Source: an uncultured Spirochaetaceae bacterium
GTDB lineage: Bacteria > Spirochaetota > Spirochaetia > Treponematales > Treponemataceae
Assembly (NCBI GenBank): GCA_902773215.1
Contig: CACYDQ010000392.1
Coordinates: 1 to 6,488 of the forward strand
DNA: 6,488 bases
Reading direction: 5' to 3'
In this document: piece after piece, positions 1 through 5,587 of the stretch
Position numbering within the stretch: the stretch's first letter is position 1
Layout of the letters: each line of letters starts with the position of its first letter
The notes under the pieces: model-generated
Told to the model about the DNA's origin: nothing
The model's input: only the letters and a program-made list of their open reading frames with translations
The model's database searches: none
Program-made: the position numbers and the translations under genes

Positions 1-197
1 CGGATGACGCGCTGCTCCTCGCCGTCCACCGTGATTTTGTCAAGGGTGACGCTCACGTGCGCATCGGGCAGCAGCTCGGTCTTTCCGTTCACGCTGACAG
101 CCCCGCTCCTGATAAGGTGACGTACCATCTTGCGGGATCCGAATCCGTTGTTGGACAATACCTTGTCCAGCCTTTCCTTGTCCTTCGCATCTTTCAT
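1..197 (-). CDS. RsuA/RluB-family rRNA pseudouridine synthase, N-terminal S4 domain (3' end cut by window edge)
   Basis: Only the first 65 codons are in the window, read on the minus strand from an ATG at 197. The translation begins MKDAKDKERLDKVLSNNGFG and contains RLDKVLSNNGFGSRK (residues 9-23), IRSGAVSVNGK (29-39) and ITVDGE (55-60). This is the usual S4 RNA-binding fold of the RsuA/RluB/RluE/RluF pseudouridine synthases, which isomerise a specific uridine in rRNA. The catalytic domain with its key Asp lies beyond the left edge, so the exact rRNA target cannot be assigned. The start fits the family: the S4 motif begins about ten residues in and no other upstream start fits. The gene follows oppD after 24 nt. 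No Shine-Dalgarno sequence is present; instead a TATACT box lies 7 nt before the ATG, suggesting a leaderless start. An S4-only protein is possible but less likely. Confidence 0.82.
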   Translation of the reverse strand, partial: MKDAKDKERLDKVLSNNGFGSRKMVRHLIRSGAVSVNGKTELLPDAHVSVTLDKITVDGEEQRVI

Positions 198-204
198 GGC
201 AGAG

Positions 205-210
205 AGTATA
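205..210 (-). promoter_or_regulatory. Candidate -10 box immediately upstream of the pseudouridine synthase start
   Basis: Minus-strand TATACT, with seven bases (CTCTGCC) between it and the ATG at 197. The expected transcription start falls on or one base before the start codon. The -35 region, which lies inside the end of oppD, is poor, so the box may be weak or activator-dependent. The gene could also be read through from oppD. Confidence 0.4.
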
Positions 211-221
211 ACGCAAAAGCC

Positions 222-1193
222 CTACAAGGGGAAGTTGCAGGCGACGCTGTGCCCGTCAGAAATCACAGTGTCCGGCGGGGTCCTGTCAAAGCATACGCCT
301 TGTACCCGCGAGCAGCGGGAAGCAAACGGACAGGGAGACTTGAGCTCAGTCACAGCAGGTACCCTGCCCCCTATGCAGTCAAGCATCTCGCCTTTCTTGT
401 CCCGCGACGGCACGGCCGCGAGCAGGGCCTTTGTGTAAGGGTGGGCAGGATTTCCAGTCACATCCGCAGTGCGTCCGCACTCGACTATCTTTCCCGCATA
501 CATAACCGCTATCCTCTCGCAGAGGCTGGAGACAAGCCTGAGGTCATGGGATATAAACAGGATTGCCGTTCCGTATTCCGCGTTTATCTTCTTGAGGAGC
601 CCGATGACCTGCTCCTGAGTCAGGACATCAAGCGCGGTGGTCGGTTCGTCCGCAATCAGAAGCTTGGGATGGCATATCGTCGCGGATGCAATCATGACGC
701 GCTGCCGCATCCCGCCGGAAAGCTCATGGGGGTATTTCCTCATCAGCTCCCTCGGATTCTCTAGGTTCACGGCGGCAAGGGCAAGCTCAACCTGATTGTC
801 AAGGGCTTTGCGCCCAAGCACGCTGTGAAGGCGCAGGGCCTCGCCCACCTGTTCACCAATCCGCATAAGCGGGTTCAGGCTGGTCATGGGCTCCTGGAAC
901 ACCATGCCGATGTCCCGGCCATATATCTCACGCCTGGTCTTCTCCGTAAGAGAGACCAGGTCTTTTCCGTTAAACACGATTTTTCCGCCGCATTGCACGG
1001 CGGCCCCCTCCAGAAGCCCGCAGGTCGCAAGCGCAGTCAGGCTCTTCCCGCAGCCACTCTCACCGACGAGGCCCAGGATTTCGCCCTTGCCCATGCGGAG
1101 GCTTATACCGTCTACGGCAGGGTACATGCGGCCCCCAGAAGCCTTTATGCAGACGAGGAGCTTTTCGATGGAAAGAAGTTCACTGCCCACCAT
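222..1193 (-). CDS. Oligopeptide/dipeptide ABC transporter ATP-binding protein (OppD/DppD type)
   Basis: A 323-residue cytoplasmic ATPase expected to drive peptide (or nickel-like) uptake through an OppBC-type permease. Visible motifs in order: Walker A GESGCGKS (44-51), Q-loop Q100 in VFQEPMTSLNP, ABC signature LSGGMRQRV (158-166), Walker B LLIADEP with catalytic E183, D-loop ALD and switch H216. The C-terminal oligo_HPY region (HPYTKALL, 251-258) is followed by a cysteine cluster C288, C294, C301 and C319; equivalent cysteines in OppD/DppD proteins hold a 4Fe-4S cluster. Length is normal and all catalytic residues are present. The start is fixed by an AAGGAG site 5 nt upstream that overlaps the oppC stop codon. 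It lies 9 nt after oppC, clearly in one operon. No OppF partner follows; a pseudouridine synthase gene comes next. Confidence 0.93.
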   Translation of the reverse strand: MVGSELLSIEKLLVCIKASGGRMYPAVDGISLRMGKGEILGLVGESGCGKSLTALATCGLLEGAAVQCGGKIVFNGKDLVSLTEKTRREIYGRDIGMVFQEPMTSLNPLMRIGEQVGEALRLHSVLGRKALDNQVELALAAVNLENPRELMRKYPHELSGGMRQRVMIASATICHPKLLIADEPTTALDVLTQEQVIGLLKKINAEYGTAILFISHDLRLVSSLCERIAVMYAGKIVECGRTADVTGNPAHPYTKALLAAVPSRDKKGEMLDCIGGRVPAVTELKSPCPFASRCSRVQGVCFDRTPPDTVISDGHSVACNFPL

Positions 1194-1198
1194 ACAAA

Positions 1199-1204
1199 CT
1201 CCTT
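1199..1204 (-). promoter_or_regulatory. Ribosome binding site of the oppD-type gene, overlapping the oppC stop
   Basis: Minus-strand AAGGAG, 5 nt before the ATG at 1193. Its first two bases belong to the TAA stop of the upstream permease gene (1205-1203), implying translational coupling. Confidence 0.8.
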
Positions 1205-2009
1205 ATGCCCCTTTCCCGGTAAGTTTCCGAAGCCCTTCGCCAAGGCAATTGAAGCCGACGACGGCAAGAACAATGAGAGCCCCCGTGCTGGCGGCATACC
1301 AGGGGGACTTGAATACCAGGTTCTGCGCCTCGCTGAGCATCCAGCCCCAGCTAGGCGTAGGAGGCTGTATGCCAAGCCCCAGGTAGCTCATGCTGGACTC
1401 CGCGAGGATTGCGTTGGAAAGCCCCACGATAATCGACGGAAAAAGAAGGGGAAACACATTGGGATACACGTGCAAGAAGAGAATGCGCGGCACTGAACAG
1501 CCGTACACCCTGCATCTCTGGACAAAGTCCGTCTCCCGGTATTTCAGGGTACCTACCCTGACTATACGCGTAAAGCTCGGCGTGAACATGATTACGAGGG
1601 CAACTATTATCGTCAGCTTGCCCCAGTCCAAAACGGTGACGACGACGAGCGCGATGAGGATTCCGGGAAACGATGTCAGCGCATCCACAACTCGCATGAT
1701 TATCTCATCGAGCACGCCGCCGAAGTAACCGGATGTCAGACCCAGTATGCTTCCTGCGAGGGAACTCAGAGCCACGGTGCTGACTGCAACGAGAATCGTG
1801 AACCGGGCCCCAGTCATCAGGCGGCTGAATATGTCCCTGCCCAGGCTGTCCGTTCCCGCAAGGTGCGCCAGCGAGGGGGGACAGCTTCTGGAAGCCGTGT
1901 CGATGGCATTTATGCCATAGGGGGTATAGAAAACACTGACAAGGGCGAGGAGCAGAATCAGCAGCACCAGTACGGAGCCGAAATAGAGCTCGAAGCTTCC
2001 TTTTCTCAT
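1203..2009 (-). CDS. Oligopeptide/dipeptide ABC transporter permease (OppC/DppC type)
   Basis: A 268-residue integral inner-membrane subunit of a peptide-type ABC importer. Hydrophobic segments lie near residues 11-27, 71-93, 114-127, 132-149, 187-206 and 243-258, matching the six-helix OppC plan. GTDSLGRDIFSRLMTGAR (52-69) is the conserved periplasmic/N-terminal motif of the family. The cytoplasmic EAA-type coupling loop is at about 163-184 (VQRCRVYGC...LHVYPN); the usual Ala-Ala pair is replaced by Arg-Cys, a mild divergence. LGLGIQPPTPSWG (210-222) is the typical C-terminal OppC motif. The ATG shares four bases (ATGA, 2009-2006) with the end of the Mbeg1-like gene, and there is no clear Shine-Dalgarno site, so translation probably relies on coupling. 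An OppB-type partner permease is not adjacent, which is unusual because these permeases normally work as OppB-OppC heterodimers. Confidence 0.92.
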   Translation of the reverse strand: MRKGSFELYFGSVLVLLILLLALVSVFYTPYGINAIDTASRSCPPSLAHLAGTDSLGRDIFSRLMTGARFTILVAVSTVALSSLAGSILGLTSGYFGGVLDEIIMRVVDALTSFPGILIALVVVTVLDWGKLTIIVALVIMFTPSFTRIVRVGTLKYRETDFVQRCRVYGCSVPRILFLHVYPNVFPLLFPSIIVGLSNAILAESSMSYLGLGIQPPTPSWGWMLSEAQNLVFKSPWYAASTGALIVLAVVGFNCLGEGLRKLTGKGA

Positions 2010-3145
2010 AGGGGCATGCCCAGACGCGGCATATCCGCCGAAAGTTTCCTTTTGAACTCGTCGGCGACAATCTTGAACAAAAGCTGGATATTCTTCCGCA
2101 TCGTCTCCCGGGAGGACTTTGGCAGGGCATCCAGCGTCTTTTTCATTCCGACAAGGCTCTCGAACCAGTTCTTGGTCAATTCGAAGTTAGTCTTGGCATT
2201 GCTTCCCTCGAGCACCTGGAAGACGGATTCGACAAAGACTTTTTTCTCATCCACCGAAAGCGTCCTGAACCACTCATTGAGAGTCCTGCCAACAAACTGG
2301 CTCTCGTCGCCCAGCTTGTCGCACTCAATAAAGGAGCGCGGCCCCGTCTGCCAGCTGAAGGGATCATGCTGCATCACCATGTCCTTAAGCTCGTTCTCCA
2401 CCGTGACGTAATTGCCGCCGTTTGAGAAAAGCATCCCCACGATGGAAAGCCTGGGTACGAACGTCCTGAGCTTGCCCGCGACAGCACGATATCCCGGGCT
2501 GCTAAAGAAGTTCTCCGGGAATCCCGGCCCGTCGTTGTCGTATATGGTCAGAATCCTTTTCTGTAATTTTGCCTCGGCTTTTGCCGCCGAGTAGAGGGCA
2601 AGGTTTCCGCCTTTGGAATGCCCTCCCAGATAGAATTTTCCCTTCAGAGCCTCTGCGGCCGCACAAAAATAGGCGAGCGCATCAAGCTGGGCGGGCACGC
2701 TGTCCATATACGCGAGCTGGCAGTCTTCCTTCCAGCCGACAATGCTGTCGTCCGTTCCCCGGTAGGCAATGAAATTCCATTCCTTCCCGCACGTGAACGT
2801 GACCGCCGAAAACTGCTCGTCATTCAGCTCGTCTATCTTGTTTATGAAAGCAGAAACCGCAAGAGTCCCGAAACGCCTGGACTTGCCAGCCTCCTTGAGC
2901 AGCTCCGGGCTGAGGGGATTGATGACCGCGCCCATATTGCTGCGCTCCTCGTAGTCCGGTGCCGCCTCAAATGCCCTTGCAAGCTTTGCGAGTGTCAATC
3001 TCTTTTTTGCGAAATCCGGACCGACCAAGCCGTCAAGCTTCAGGTAGCTCAGCTGGCAGAGAATCAGCGCGTCCACCTCGTTCAGCGGGCAGTCCCCGAA
3101 GTCCAGGTCCCCCCGCCAGGCAAGGTAATCCATAATGTTAGACAT
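2006..3145 (-). CDS. Mbeg1-like (DUF2974) alpha/beta-hydrolase-fold protein
   Basis: A 379-residue soluble protein with no signal peptide or membrane segment. The N-terminus MSNIMDYLAWRGDL and the following FGDCPLNEVDALILCQLSY match the opening I know from the Mbeg1-like/DUF2974 family. A lipase-like core follows: AYRGTDD (127-133), then the nucleophile elbow GHSKGGN (175-181, Ser177), then IYDNDGPGF (201-209) with Asp203/Asp205 as possible acid residues, and His260 in QHDPFSW as a possible catalytic His. This predicts an esterase, lipase or peptidase-like activity; the natural substrate is unknown. The C-terminal ~90 residues are charged and likely helical. It is the first gene of a unit with oppC (4-nt overlap) and oppD, so a link to peptide or lipopeptide handling is possible but only inferred. 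It has its own promoter with a leaderless start. Met5 is an alternative start, but the family pattern favours Met1. Confidence 0.88.
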   Translation of the reverse strand: MSNIMDYLAWRGDLDFGDCPLNEVDALILCQLSYLKLDGLVGPDFAKKRLTLAKLARAFEAAPDYEERSNMGAVINPLSPELLKEAGKSRRFGTLAVSAFINKIDELNDEQFSAVTFTCGKEWNFIAYRGTDDSIVGWKEDCQLAYMDSVPAQLDALAYFCAAAEALKGKFYLGGHSKGGNLALYSAAKAEAKLQKRILTIYDNDGPGFPENFFSSPGYRAVAGKLRTFVPRLSIVGMLFSNGGNYVTVENELKDMVMQHDPFSWQTGPRSFIECDKLGDESQFVGRTLNEWFRTLSVDEKKVFVESVFQVLEGSNAKTNFELTKNWFESLVGMKKTLDALPKSSRETMRKNIQLLFKIVADEFKRKLSADMPRLGMPL

Positions 3146-3151
3146 TCTTTA

Positions 3152-3180
3152 AGTATAGCAGGAAAGAGAGCGGACTGCAA
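3152..3180 (-). promoter_or_regulatory. Sigma-70-type promoter of the Mbeg1-like gene
   Basis: Minus-strand TTGCAG (3180-3175), a 17-nt spacer and TATACT (3157-3152). Only six bases separate the -10 box from the ATG at 3145, which puts the predicted transcription start on the A of the start codon. No Shine-Dalgarno sequence can fit. The -35 box overlaps a 6-bp inverted repeat, GACTGC-N3-GCAGTC (3173-3187). Confidence 0.7.
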
Positions 3181-3215
3181 GGCAGTCAGATTGACTTGTA
3201 GGCAGTCAGATTGAC
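3181..3215. repeat. Two 15-bp direct repeats, 20-bp period, upstream of the Mbeg1-like promoter
   Basis: The plus-strand sequence GGCAGTCAGATTGAC occurs perfectly at 3181-3195 and again at 3201-3215. Each copy contains the small inverted repeat GTCA-GAT-TGAC (3185-3195 and 3205-3215). They fill the gap between the proC-like stop codon (3218-3216) and the -35 box of the Mbeg1-like promoter. Relative to the predicted transcription start they span roughly -40 to -50 and -60 to -70. Two helical turns of spacing on the same face is what is expected of paired activator sites. The gene controlling them is not visible. The overlapping hairpin GACTGC-CTT-GCAGTC on the minus strand could instead act as a weak terminator for the preceding operon, but no T-run follows it. 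Confidence 0.7.
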
Positions 3216-4031
3216 TCAAACTGTCTCAAATTGGACGCTCGCTTTCTCCGCGACGAGCCTTCTCTTTTCCAATGTCTTCTCGAACAGCCTGTCCGCGACG
3301 GCGGGGAACATATCATACACCACCTTCGTACCTTCTTCGGTAATGCCGCCTTTTGTCGCGACCCGCGTGACGACATCGCTGAAAGTCATGTTGTTTTTCA
3401 GCATCAGCTCGCCCGTCGCGCACACGGTGTTCAAGAGCATGCTGACCGCCTGCTCATAGGGGATATCCGTGTGCTTCTTTGCGGAACGGGTAATCACGTC
3501 GAACAGGGAGGCGATGAAGCCCGGCATGCAGCTGACCAGCTCCGATCCCATGCCCATCTCATTTTCAGGAAGCTCTATGACATTCCCCATGACGAGGAGC
3601 AAGTTCTTGAGATTCTCCTTGTCAGCATCGGTCACCATATCGTTGTAGCAGACAAGGGTCTGAGATTTGTTGACCTCCGCCGTAACACTGGGAATCACCT
3701 TCGCGGTTTTGTGCCGCACGAGCTTTCCTATCGCTTCAAATGATATGTTCCCGTTCAGAGAGACCAGCAGTGTGCCGGCACGCACATCGCCGCGAATCTC
3801 TTCGATTACCCCCTTGAGGTCTCCCGGTCTCACGCAGACAAACACGATGTCGGAATTCCGGACGAGCTCGCCGTTGCTCCCACATACCGTGGCAATCCCG
3901 GCAGCCTCACCGAGCTTTTCCCGAGTCCTGTTCGCCACGAACAAGTCGTCCTTGCAAACAATCCCGGCCTCCGAGAACTTCCAGAGCAGCATCTTTCCCA
4001 TGCTGCCATAACCGATAATTCCTGTGCGCAT
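3216..4031 (-). CDS. Diverged pyrroline-5-carboxylate reductase (ProC)-like NAD(P)-dependent oxidoreductase
   Basis: A 271-residue cytoplasmic protein with the two-domain ProC layout. It opens with a Rossmann dinucleotide site, IIGYGSMGKM (5-14), then FVANRTREK (31-39), FVCVRPGDL (64-72), LLVSLNGNISFEAIGKL (88-104) and a helical C-terminal dimerisation domain (about 160-260). ProC enzymes reduce pyrroline-5-carboxylate to proline. However, the family's signature positions are altered: MPNTPA is IPSVTA (113-118), the SGSxPAY loop is VSCMPGF (166-172), and the SPGGTT segment is ATKGGIT (225-231). The nucleotide-binding half therefore looks sound while the substrate half may have changed specificity. 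An AGGAAG site 4 nt upstream, overlapping the stop of the PNPOx-family gene, fixes the start and shows co-translation with that gene. A true ProC elsewhere in the genome would support a different role. Confidence 0.78.
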   Translation of the reverse strand: MRTGIIGYGSMGKMLLWKFSEAGIVCKDDLFVANRTREKLGEAAGIATVCGSNGELVRNSDIVFVCVRPGDLKGVIEEIRGDVRAGTLLVSLNGNISFEAIGKLVRHKTAKVIPSVTAEVNKSQTLVCYNDMVTDADKENLKNLLLVMGNVIELPENEMGMGSELVSCMPGFIASLFDVITRSAKKHTDIPYEQAVSMLLNTVCATGELMLKNNMTFSDVVTRVATKGGITEEGTKVVYDMFPAVADRLFEKTLEKRRLVAEKASVQFETV

Positions 4032-4035
4032 GTTA

Positions 4036-4041
4036 CTTCCT
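4036..4041 (-). promoter_or_regulatory. Ribosome binding site of the ProC-like gene
   Basis: Minus-strand AGGAAG, 4 nt before the ATG at 4031. Its first two bases are the end of the TAG stop codon (4042-4040) of the upstream gene, so the two genes are probably translationally coupled. Confidence 0.7.
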
Positions 4042-4432
4042 AGAACTTCACCGTCCGCGGGGCAGCCGTAAAGCTGTAGAAAGTCGCCGTCGCATTCTTG
4101 AAGTACAGGACCTCAGTATTATCATCATCGGCAGAATACATCTTCTTCAGGTCAGGATAATGCTCAAGCATGTCGGCCTTTGCTTCCCGCCTGTCGTCAC
4201 GGGCGAGCTCGCCCTCCACGCGGAGCCAGTCGGTACCCTTCATGCAGCACAGCTCCACGCGGGGGTTCTTCTGAATCTGCTTGGAGACGTTCTTGGACTT
4301 TCCGGTCTGAATGTACAGCTTTCCGTCAAAAATGTTAACGGTGCCGAAGGGCCTGACGCGGGGCTGGCCATTATCATCCGTCGCAAGGAAATAAGTCCCG
4401 CATGCCTTAATGAAATCATATACTTCGTTCAT
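4040..4432 (-). CDS. Pyridoxamine 5'-phosphate oxidase-family FMN-binding protein
   Basis: A 130-residue small split-barrel flavin-binding protein. The sequence CGTYFLATDDNGQPRVRPFG (11-30), followed by FDGKLYIQTGKSKNVSKQI (35-53) and NPRVELCCM (56-64), is the usual layout of short PNPOx-like proteins (NimA/NimC or general-stress FMN-protein type). RVRPFG and TGKSKNV are the likely flavin/phosphate-contacting stretches. The length is much less than a true PdxH (about 210 residues), so vitamin B6 synthesis is unlikely; reduction of a quinone, nitro compound or F420/flavin-linked substrate is more likely, but none can be specified. The start is supported by an AGGAG site 7 nt upstream and a strong promoter. 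It forms an 8-nt-spaced pair with the ProC-like reductase, hinting at a redox operon. Confidence 0.88.
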   Translation of the reverse strand: MNEVYDFIKACGTYFLATDDNGQPRVRPFGTVNIFDGKLYIQTGKSKNVSKQIQKNPRVELCCMKGTDWLRVEGELARDDRREAKADMLEHYPDLKKMYSADDDNTEVLYFKNATATFYSFTAAPRTVKF

Positions 4433-4439
4433 ACAACAA

Positions 4440-4444
4440 CTCCT
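4440..4444 (-). promoter_or_regulatory. Ribosome binding site of the PNPOx-family gene
   Basis: Minus-strand AGGAG, 7 nt before the ATG at 4432. It shows that the organism uses normal Shine-Dalgarno starts as well as the leaderless ones proposed nearby. Confidence 0.75.
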
Positions 4445-4461
4445 AGAAAAATGATAGGAAT

Positions 4462-4490
4462 ATTATAGCACATCAGTTTTCTGATGTCCA
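4462..4490 (-). promoter_or_regulatory. Strong sigma-70-type promoter of the PNPOx/ProC-like operon
   Basis: Minus-strand TGGACA (4490-4485), a 17-nt spacer and a perfect TATAAT (4467-4462). The predicted start is near 4455, giving a leader of about 23 nt that contains the AGGAG site. The spacer and part of the -35 box are occupied by an inverted repeat, listed separately. Confidence 0.78.
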
Positions 4491-4495
4491 CATCA
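4470..4495. promoter_or_regulatory. Overlapping inverted repeats in the PNPOx promoter: candidate operator
   Basis: On the plus strand ACATCAG-TTTT-CTGATGT (4470-4487) is a perfect 7-bp inverted repeat. Its right arm also pairs with a third copy: TGATGT-CC-ACATCA (4482-4495). The three arms cover the promoter spacer and the -35 box, where a bound repressor would block RNA polymerase. Such a position and symmetry fit a dimeric helix-turn-helix regulator of the TetR or MarR kind; the regulator itself is not in the window. Because it lies upstream of the predicted transcription start, it is unlikely to act as an RNA attenuator for this operon. Confidence 0.6.
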
Positions 4496-4518
4496 AAAAT
4501 CAAACAGGGATACCTGCC
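4495..4518 (-). terminator. Weak candidate intrinsic terminator after tatD
   Basis: On the minus strand GGCAGG-TATC-CCTGTT can fold as a short stem (four Watson-Crick pairs plus two G-T pairs), followed by TGATTTTT. It sits just after the tatD stop and before the next promoter, the right place for a terminator. The stem is short and the T-run is interrupted, so confidence is low. Confidence 0.3.
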
Positions 4519-4529
4519 GCGGCCCCCGG

Positions 4530-5423
4530 CTATTCCTCCGTGCCGAATAGTGCCCGGCAATTCCCGTCTACCGTCCGGCACAGGCTCTCTACGTCCACCC
4601 CGCGGGCAGCCGCGATGAACTCGTAGGTGTGGCTGATGAGCAGGGGATTGTTGACCTGACCGCGGCAGGGAACGGGAGCCAGATAGGGCGCATCAGTCTC
4701 AAGCAGCAGACGGTCGTCCGGTATGAAGCGTATGAGCTGCCGCATCTCTTCCATAAGGCGTTTTTTGGTGTAGGTCACAGCCCCGCCCAACGCTATGTGC
4801 CAGCCCCTGTCCAGGAACTGCCTGGCCTCTGCAATACCGTACGAATAGCAATGGATTATCCCCCGGTTGTAAGCAACCTCGTCAATGCAGGAAAGCGTAT
4901 CGTCGAAGGCATCCCGGGAATGTACGATGACGGGAAGAGACAGCGTGCGGGCAAGCTCCAGCTGCATCATGAACATCTCCGACTCGCCCCTGAAGAGGGC
5001 ATCGTCCCATCCCTCACCGCTCCGCTTGTCCGCTCCCGCCGCGTTCCAGTGGTGATCCAGCCCGCACTCCCCGACGGCAATCAGGTTGCCGGGAAAGAGG
5101 GAAGTCCCGGACCTGGCAAGGGCAATCTGCTGCCCCAGGCAGGCGACCCGCCCGGACCGATTCTTTATGGCCTCCTCATCGGGCCAGATACCGGCAGAAA
5201 AAAAGAGCATCCGCCGAGCCTTGTCGCGGGAAGCCGTATCATCCATCAAGTCAAGGCACTCCTTGGCGGTCTCCATCCGGGGAAGGAGGTCATTGTGCCT
5301 GGTACCGATGTCGAGGGCAAAGGAACAATCACGGGCTATCATCCCGGAGAACAAAGACGCTCCCCATGCGGAACCGAATTTCTGTATCAGGTAATTAAGG
5401 TGAAAATGCGTATCGGAATACAT
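4530..5423 (-). CDS. TatD-family metal-dependent hydrolase/deoxyribonuclease
   Basis: A 297-residue TIM-barrel metallohydrolase of the amidohydrolase superfamily; family members are Mg2+/Mn2+-dependent 3'-5' exonucleases acting in DNA repair and fragmentation. The metal ligands are in place: SDTHFHL (D4, H6, H8), GECGLDHH (E119), VIVHSRDAF (H168), IIHCYSYG (H191) and LLLETDAPYLAP (D244). The C-terminal NNPLLISHTYEFIAAARGV (258-276) is also typical. The length is slightly above the usual 255-270, with extra residues around 55-95 and 126-145. The start is certain because the DTHFHL motif begins at residue 4 and an in-frame stop lies a few codons upstream. There is no Shine-Dalgarno site. The gene begins 22 nt after tRNA-Leu and may share its transcript. 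A 10-bp palindrome, ATAGATCTAT (5422-5431), overlaps the start codon. Confidence 0.92.
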   Translation of the reverse strand: MYSDTHFHLNYLIQKFGSAWGASLFSGMIARDCSFALDIGTRHNDLLPRMETAKECLDLMDDTASRDKARRMLFFSAGIWPDEEAIKNRSGRVACLGQQIALARSGTSLFPGNLIAVGECGLDHHWNAAGADKRSGEGWDDALFRGESEMFMMQLELARTLSLPVIVHSRDAFDDTLSCIDEVAYNRGIIHCYSYGIAEARQFLDRGWHIALGGAVTYTKKRLMEEMRQLIRFIPDDRLLLETDAPYLAPVPCRGQVNNPLLISHTYEFIAAARGVDVESLCRTVDGNCRALFGTEE

Positions 5424-5445
5424 AGATCTATAAAGGAATTAACCT

Positions 5446-5531
5446 TGCCGGGCACCGGACTTGAACCGGCACAGCTGTTACCAGCCGAGGGATTTTAAGT
5501 CCCTTGTGTCTACCAATTCCACCAGCCCGGC
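5446..5531 (-). tRNA. tRNA-Leu, anticodon TAA
   Basis: An 86-nt class II tRNA. The acceptor arms GCCGGGC and GCCCGGC pair perfectly over 7 bp, with discriminator A at 5446. The D-arm carries TGGTGGAATTGGTAGACA. The anticodon stem AGGGA/TCCCT (5504-5500 and 5492-5488) encloses loop CTTAAAA, giving anticodon TAA (5497-5495), which reads UUA and UUG. A long variable arm follows (CGGCTGGTAACAGCTGT), as required for tRNA-Leu, then a T-arm with GCCGG-TTCAAGT-CCGGT. The 3' CCA is not encoded (AAGG follows the discriminator), so a CCA-adding enzyme is needed. It has its own promoter upstream and lies 22 nt before tatD. Confidence 0.96.
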
Positions 5532-5543
5532 AGACAGATTTAG

Positions 5544-5572
5544 ACTATACCGCATTTGCAATGATATTGCAA
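5544..5572 (-). promoter_or_regulatory. Promoter of tRNA-Leu, with a palindrome over the -35 box
   Basis: Minus-strand TTGCAA (5572-5567), a 17-nt spacer and TATAGT (5549-5544). The predicted start is about 6 nt before the mature tRNA 5' end. The perfect inverted repeat TTGCAAT-ATC-ATTGCAA (5572-5556) covers the -35 box and half of the spacer. It might be an operator, or a hairpin at the end of the upstream transcript. Confidence 0.75.
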
Positions 5573-5587
5573 GAAGACGCAGCAGAG

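Noticed and set aside
57..764. Long plus-strand open frame opposite the oppD-type gene and the pseudouridine synthase
   Set aside because: It is antisense to two genes with clear motifs, has no recognisable domain, and crosses their gene boundary.
2012..2021. GGGCATGCCC palindrome just upstream of the oppC start
   Set aside because: It codes for the end of the Mbeg1-like protein (GLGMP region) in a GC-rich context; ten bases are short enough to occur by chance.
3173..3195. Short spaced repeats between the ProC-like and Mbeg1-like genes as a CRISPR-like array
   Set aside because: Only two copies with a 5-bp gap, far too short for spacers; they fit transcription-factor sites better.
2618..3214. 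Plus-strand open frame of 198 codons opposite the Mbeg1-like gene
   Set aside because: It shadows a gene with family motifs and would read through the direct-repeat and promoter region.
4629..5498. Long plus-strand open frame (289 codons) opposite tatD and the tRNA
   Set aside because: It is antisense to the complete TatD motif set and runs into the tRNA gene; composition is that of a shadow frame.
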